DNA of 8,065 nt from contig JAAXQI010000161.1 in assembly GCA_012974315.1 (NCBI GenBank), positions 1 through 8,065 of the forward strand, written 5' to 3'. How positions within the stretch are numbered: the stretch's first letter is position 1; each line of letters starts with the position of its first letter. Of this stretch, positions 6,604 to 8,065 are shown piece by piece. The translations under genes were made by a program, and so were the position numbers. The notes beneath the pieces are model-generated. The model saw only the letters and a program-made list of their open reading frames with translations, had not been told where the DNA came from and did not search any database. Source of the DNA: Desulfobacterales bacterium (GTDB taxonomy: Bacteria; Desulfobacterota; Desulfobulbia; Desulfobulbales; BM004).

Positions 6604-7605
6604 TTAAAGCTGGTTTTCCAGGGTTTTAGCCAGGTATTTCTTCAGGGCGTCAATACCTGAACCTGTTAAAGCAGATATTGCAAGTACAGAAACATCCTTC
6701 TTGCTAAAAATCTTTACGAGTTTTTCAAATTGGCCCTGGTCTTCAAGCAAGTCAGTTTTATTTAATAAAATAAGCTTTCTGCGGCTTAGCAGAGTCTCGT
6801 TGTACCTGCTAAGTTCCTGGGATATTGTTTGATGGTCCTCAATGATCTCATCAATCGTTTTGGAAGCATCGATGATATGAAGGAGTATTTTGGTCCGTTC
6901 AATATGTTTAAGAAATTTATGTCCCAGCCCTGCTCCCATATGAGCTCCCTCGATCAGGCCAGGAATATCAGCAATAACATGAGGCACATGGTGGTCGAGG
7001 TACATGACTCCGAGATGGGGTTCCAGGGTAGTGAAAGGATAGGAAGCAATTTTGGGTTGTGCGGCAGACAACATTGTCAGCAGGGTTGATTTTCCTGCAT
7101 TCGGCAGGCCGACAAGACCTATGTCAGCCAGGAGTTTCAACTCGATTCGCAGCCAGTGTTCAACGCCTGGTTTACCTTTGCCTGCAATTCGTGGGGACCG
7201 GTTCGTACTGGTGGCAAAGTGGGTATTACCTCCACCCCCATCACCTCCTTTTGCAATGACTAAACTCTGACCGTCTTCAATGAGATCAGCTATAACCTCA
7301 TCGGTTTCAGCGTCCTTTATAATGGATCCAATCGGGACATTTATGATACAGTCAGCACCGTTACGGCCATGTTTTTTCTTGCCAAGTCCATGGCTTCCTC
7401 TTTCGGCACTAAAGTGGGATCGGTATCGAAAATCAATCAGGGAACCCATTCGATTTGATGCCACGATAATTACGTCACCGCCGTCACCGCCATCACCACC
7501 GTCAGGACCACCTTTAGGAATAAATTTTTCCCTACGGAAACTGACGCAGCCATTGCCGCCATCACCGCCCTTCACGAAAAATTTGGCCTCATCAATGAAA
7601 GCCAT
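6604..7605 (-). CDS. obgE: Obg-family GTPase, ribosome assembly
   Basis: An essential GTPase that binds the 50S subunit during assembly and is linked to (p)ppGpp and growth control. The protein has 333 residues. The glycine-rich Obg fold covers residues 1-158, starting MAFIDEAKFFVKGGDGGNG with several GGDGG repeats. The G domain follows: G1 GLPNAGKST (166-174), G2 FTT (191-193), G3 DIPG (213-216), G4 NKTD (282-285) and G5 SAL (311-313). The C-terminal OCT domain found in many Gram-positive Obg proteins is missing, as usual for this shorter form. The start is fixed by the conserved N-terminus, but there is no Shine-Dalgarno before ATG 7605, only the AT-rich TATATATATCTGAT. Two terminator-like hairpins separate it from rpmA, so it is probably expressed partly or mainly from its own promoter. 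Confidence 0.97.
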   Translation of the reverse strand: MAFIDEAKFFVKGGDGGNGCVSFRREKFIPKGGPDGGDGGDGGDVIIVASNRMGSLIDFRYRSHFSAERGSHGLGKKKHGRNGADCIINVPIGSIIKDAETDEVIADLIEDGQSLVIAKGGDGGGGNTHFATSTNRSPRIAGKGKPGVEHWLRIELKLLADIGLVGLPNAGKSTLLTMLSAAQPKIASYPFTTLEPHLGVMYLDHHVPHVIADIPGLIEGAHMGAGLGHKFLKHIERTKILLHIIDASKTIDEIIEDHQTISQELSRYNETLLSRRKLILLNKTDLLEDQGQFEKLVKIFSKKDVSVLAISALTGSGIDALKKYLAKTLENQL

Positions 7606-7623
7606 ATCAGATATATATAGTTG

Positions 7624-7652
7624 ATTTTAGAAAGTTACACTGCGACAATTAA
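7624..7652 (-). promoter_or_regulatory. Weak candidate promoter for obgE-proBA-nadD
   Basis: On the minus strand TTAATT (7652-7647, three of six -35 matches) and TAAAAT (7629-7624, five of six -10 matches) lie 17 bases apart, downstream of the terminator-like hairpins. Transcription would begin close to the obgE start codon, leaving a leader of about 10-15 bases. A TATATATAT tract nearer the ATG is a rival -10 without a good -35. The -35 match is poor; the main argument is that something must drive obgE after the terminators. Confidence 0.25.
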
Positions 7653-7662
7653 CCAATCGCAG
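7640..7662. repeat. Inverted repeat in the obgE leader region
   Basis: CTGCGA (7640-7645) and TCGCAG (7657-7662) are perfect complements around an 11-base AT-rich loop. It overlaps the -35 side of the candidate obgE promoter, so it could be an operator or an mRNA hairpin. No T tract follows, so it is not a terminator. A six-base repeat can occur by chance. Confidence 0.3.
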
Positions 7663-7667
7663 AATCA

Positions 7668-7689
7668 TAAAAAGCGGCTTTATGCCGCT
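7668..7689 (-). terminator. Intrinsic terminator downstream of rpmA (second hairpin)
   Basis: On the minus strand AGCGGC, the loop ATAAA and GCCGCT form a GC-rich six-pair stem directly followed by TTTTA, a classic rho-independent terminator. It ends about 63 bases before the obgE ATG, so it should stop or reduce transcription from rplU-rpmA into obgE. Confidence 0.75.
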
Positions 7690-7713
7690 CCTGTAATGAT
7701 AGAACTGTAATGG

Positions 7714-7749
7714 AAAATACTGACTCAGCATTAAAACTTTGAGTCAGTA
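7714..7749 (-). terminator. Terminator-like hairpin downstream of rpmA (first hairpin)
   Basis: TACTGACTCA (7718-7727) and TGAGTCAGTA (7740-7749) form a perfect ten-base stem with a 12-base loop. On the minus strand it begins 16 bases after the rpmA stop and is followed by TTTTCC. The T tract is short and the loop large, so it may act with the stronger hairpin at 7668-7689, or protect the rpmA mRNA 3' end. Confidence 0.55.
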
Positions 7750-7765
7750 CGTGAGATATTTCGAA

Positions 7766-8026
7766 TTAGGATTCTTCGGGGTAAACACTTACACGTTTAC
7801 GGTTACGGCCAAAATCTTCATACGTAACTTTACCGTCAACTTTTGCAAAAAGGGTATAATCGCGGCCAAGACCAACATTAGTGCCAGGATGTATCTTGGT
7901 GCCCAGTTGACGAACCAGAATATTCCCTGCCCTGACAACCTGACCGCCATACCTTTTCACACCACGTCGCTGTCCAGCGCTGTCACGTCCGTTTCGAGTA
8001 CTACCGCCTGCTTTCTTATGTGCCAT
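7766..8026 (-). CDS. rpmA: 50S ribosomal protein L27
   Basis: A large-subunit ribosomal protein whose flexible N-terminus reaches the peptidyl-transferase centre. At 86 residues it has the usual length. The start MAHKKAGGSTRNGRDS is the nearly invariant L27 N-terminus. It lacks the cleavable extension seen in Firmicutes, which fits a Gram-negative host. RRGVKRYGGQ (20-29), GNILVRQLGTKIHPG (34-48) and GRDYTLFA (54-61) are the other family landmarks. GAGGT sits seven bases before ATG 8026, a good Shine-Dalgarno. rplU (L21) normally lies immediately upstream and should be found beyond the right edge; the 39 bases left in the window show no recognisable L21 coding sequence. Two terminator-like hairpins follow the gene. 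Confidence 0.98.
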   Translation of the reverse strand: MAHKKAGGSTRNGRDSAGQRRGVKRYGGQVVRAGNILVRQLGTKIHPGTNVGLGRDYTLFAKVDGKVTYEDFGRNRKRVSVYPEES

Positions 8027-8065
8027 GATAAAACCTCAATGATTTATCAATAATTTGTTTAAAAT

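Noticed and set aside
7280..7624. Proline-rich open frame of 114 codons on the plus strand
   Set aside because: It is the antisense of the glycine-rich Obg fold (GGN repeats read as CCN). No ribosome site or family resemblance.
7739..8053. Plus-strand open frame of 104 codons opposite rpmA
   Set aside because: It overlaps the near-invariant L27 gene entirely and also crosses its hairpin; no recognisable protein features.
1..8065. Undescribed defence, mobile or biosynthetic system
   Set aside because: The genes are core housekeeping functions plus three single accessory genes with no shared theme. No CRISPR spacing, transposase, toxin-antitoxin pair or phage gene was seen.

Overview
The window looks like a piece of a Gram-negative chromosome, most likely a deltaproteobacterium (Desulfobacterota, perhaps Desulfobulbaceae-like). 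This is a judgement from gene order, protein style and moderate GC, not from a database search. It falls into two parts facing each other.

Left part, plus strand (1-1896): two tandem CTTG-loop palindromes of REP-like type (25-106), a small zinc-ribbon plus PilZ protein (147-629), and a stand-alone FAD/NAD(P)-dependent oxidoreductase of the family also found fused to the N-terminus of SelD (781-1896). A plausible sigma70-type promoter lies in front of the oxidoreductase. The obvious longest reading frames of both genes overshoot; the Shine-Dalgarno sequences place the starts at 147 and 781.

Right part, minus strand (8026 down to 1929): a housekeeping series read as rpmA (ribosomal protein L27), obgE (ribosome-assembly GTPase), proB and proA (first two steps of proline synthesis), nadD (NAD synthesis), then a TPR-methyltransferase. 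The rpmA-obg-proB-proA-nadD order is a well-known bacterial arrangement, and rplU is expected just past the right edge. Two consecutive terminator-like hairpins between rpmA and obgE suggest that the ribosomal-protein transcript mostly ends there and that obgE-proBA-nadD is made from its own promoter or by readthrough.

The most informative anomaly is in the TPR-methyltransferase. Its reading frame stops early at 1987, but the conserved C-terminal end of the family continues in another frame to 1929. A single extra base in a run of six A's (minus strand; T's at 2013-2018) explains it. This is either a recent frameshift mutation or a homopolymer sequencing error. I found no CRISPR array, insertion sequence, tRNA or rRNA, and no convincing previously undescribed multi-gene system. 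Apart from the REP-like repeats and the frameshift, the window is ordinary.
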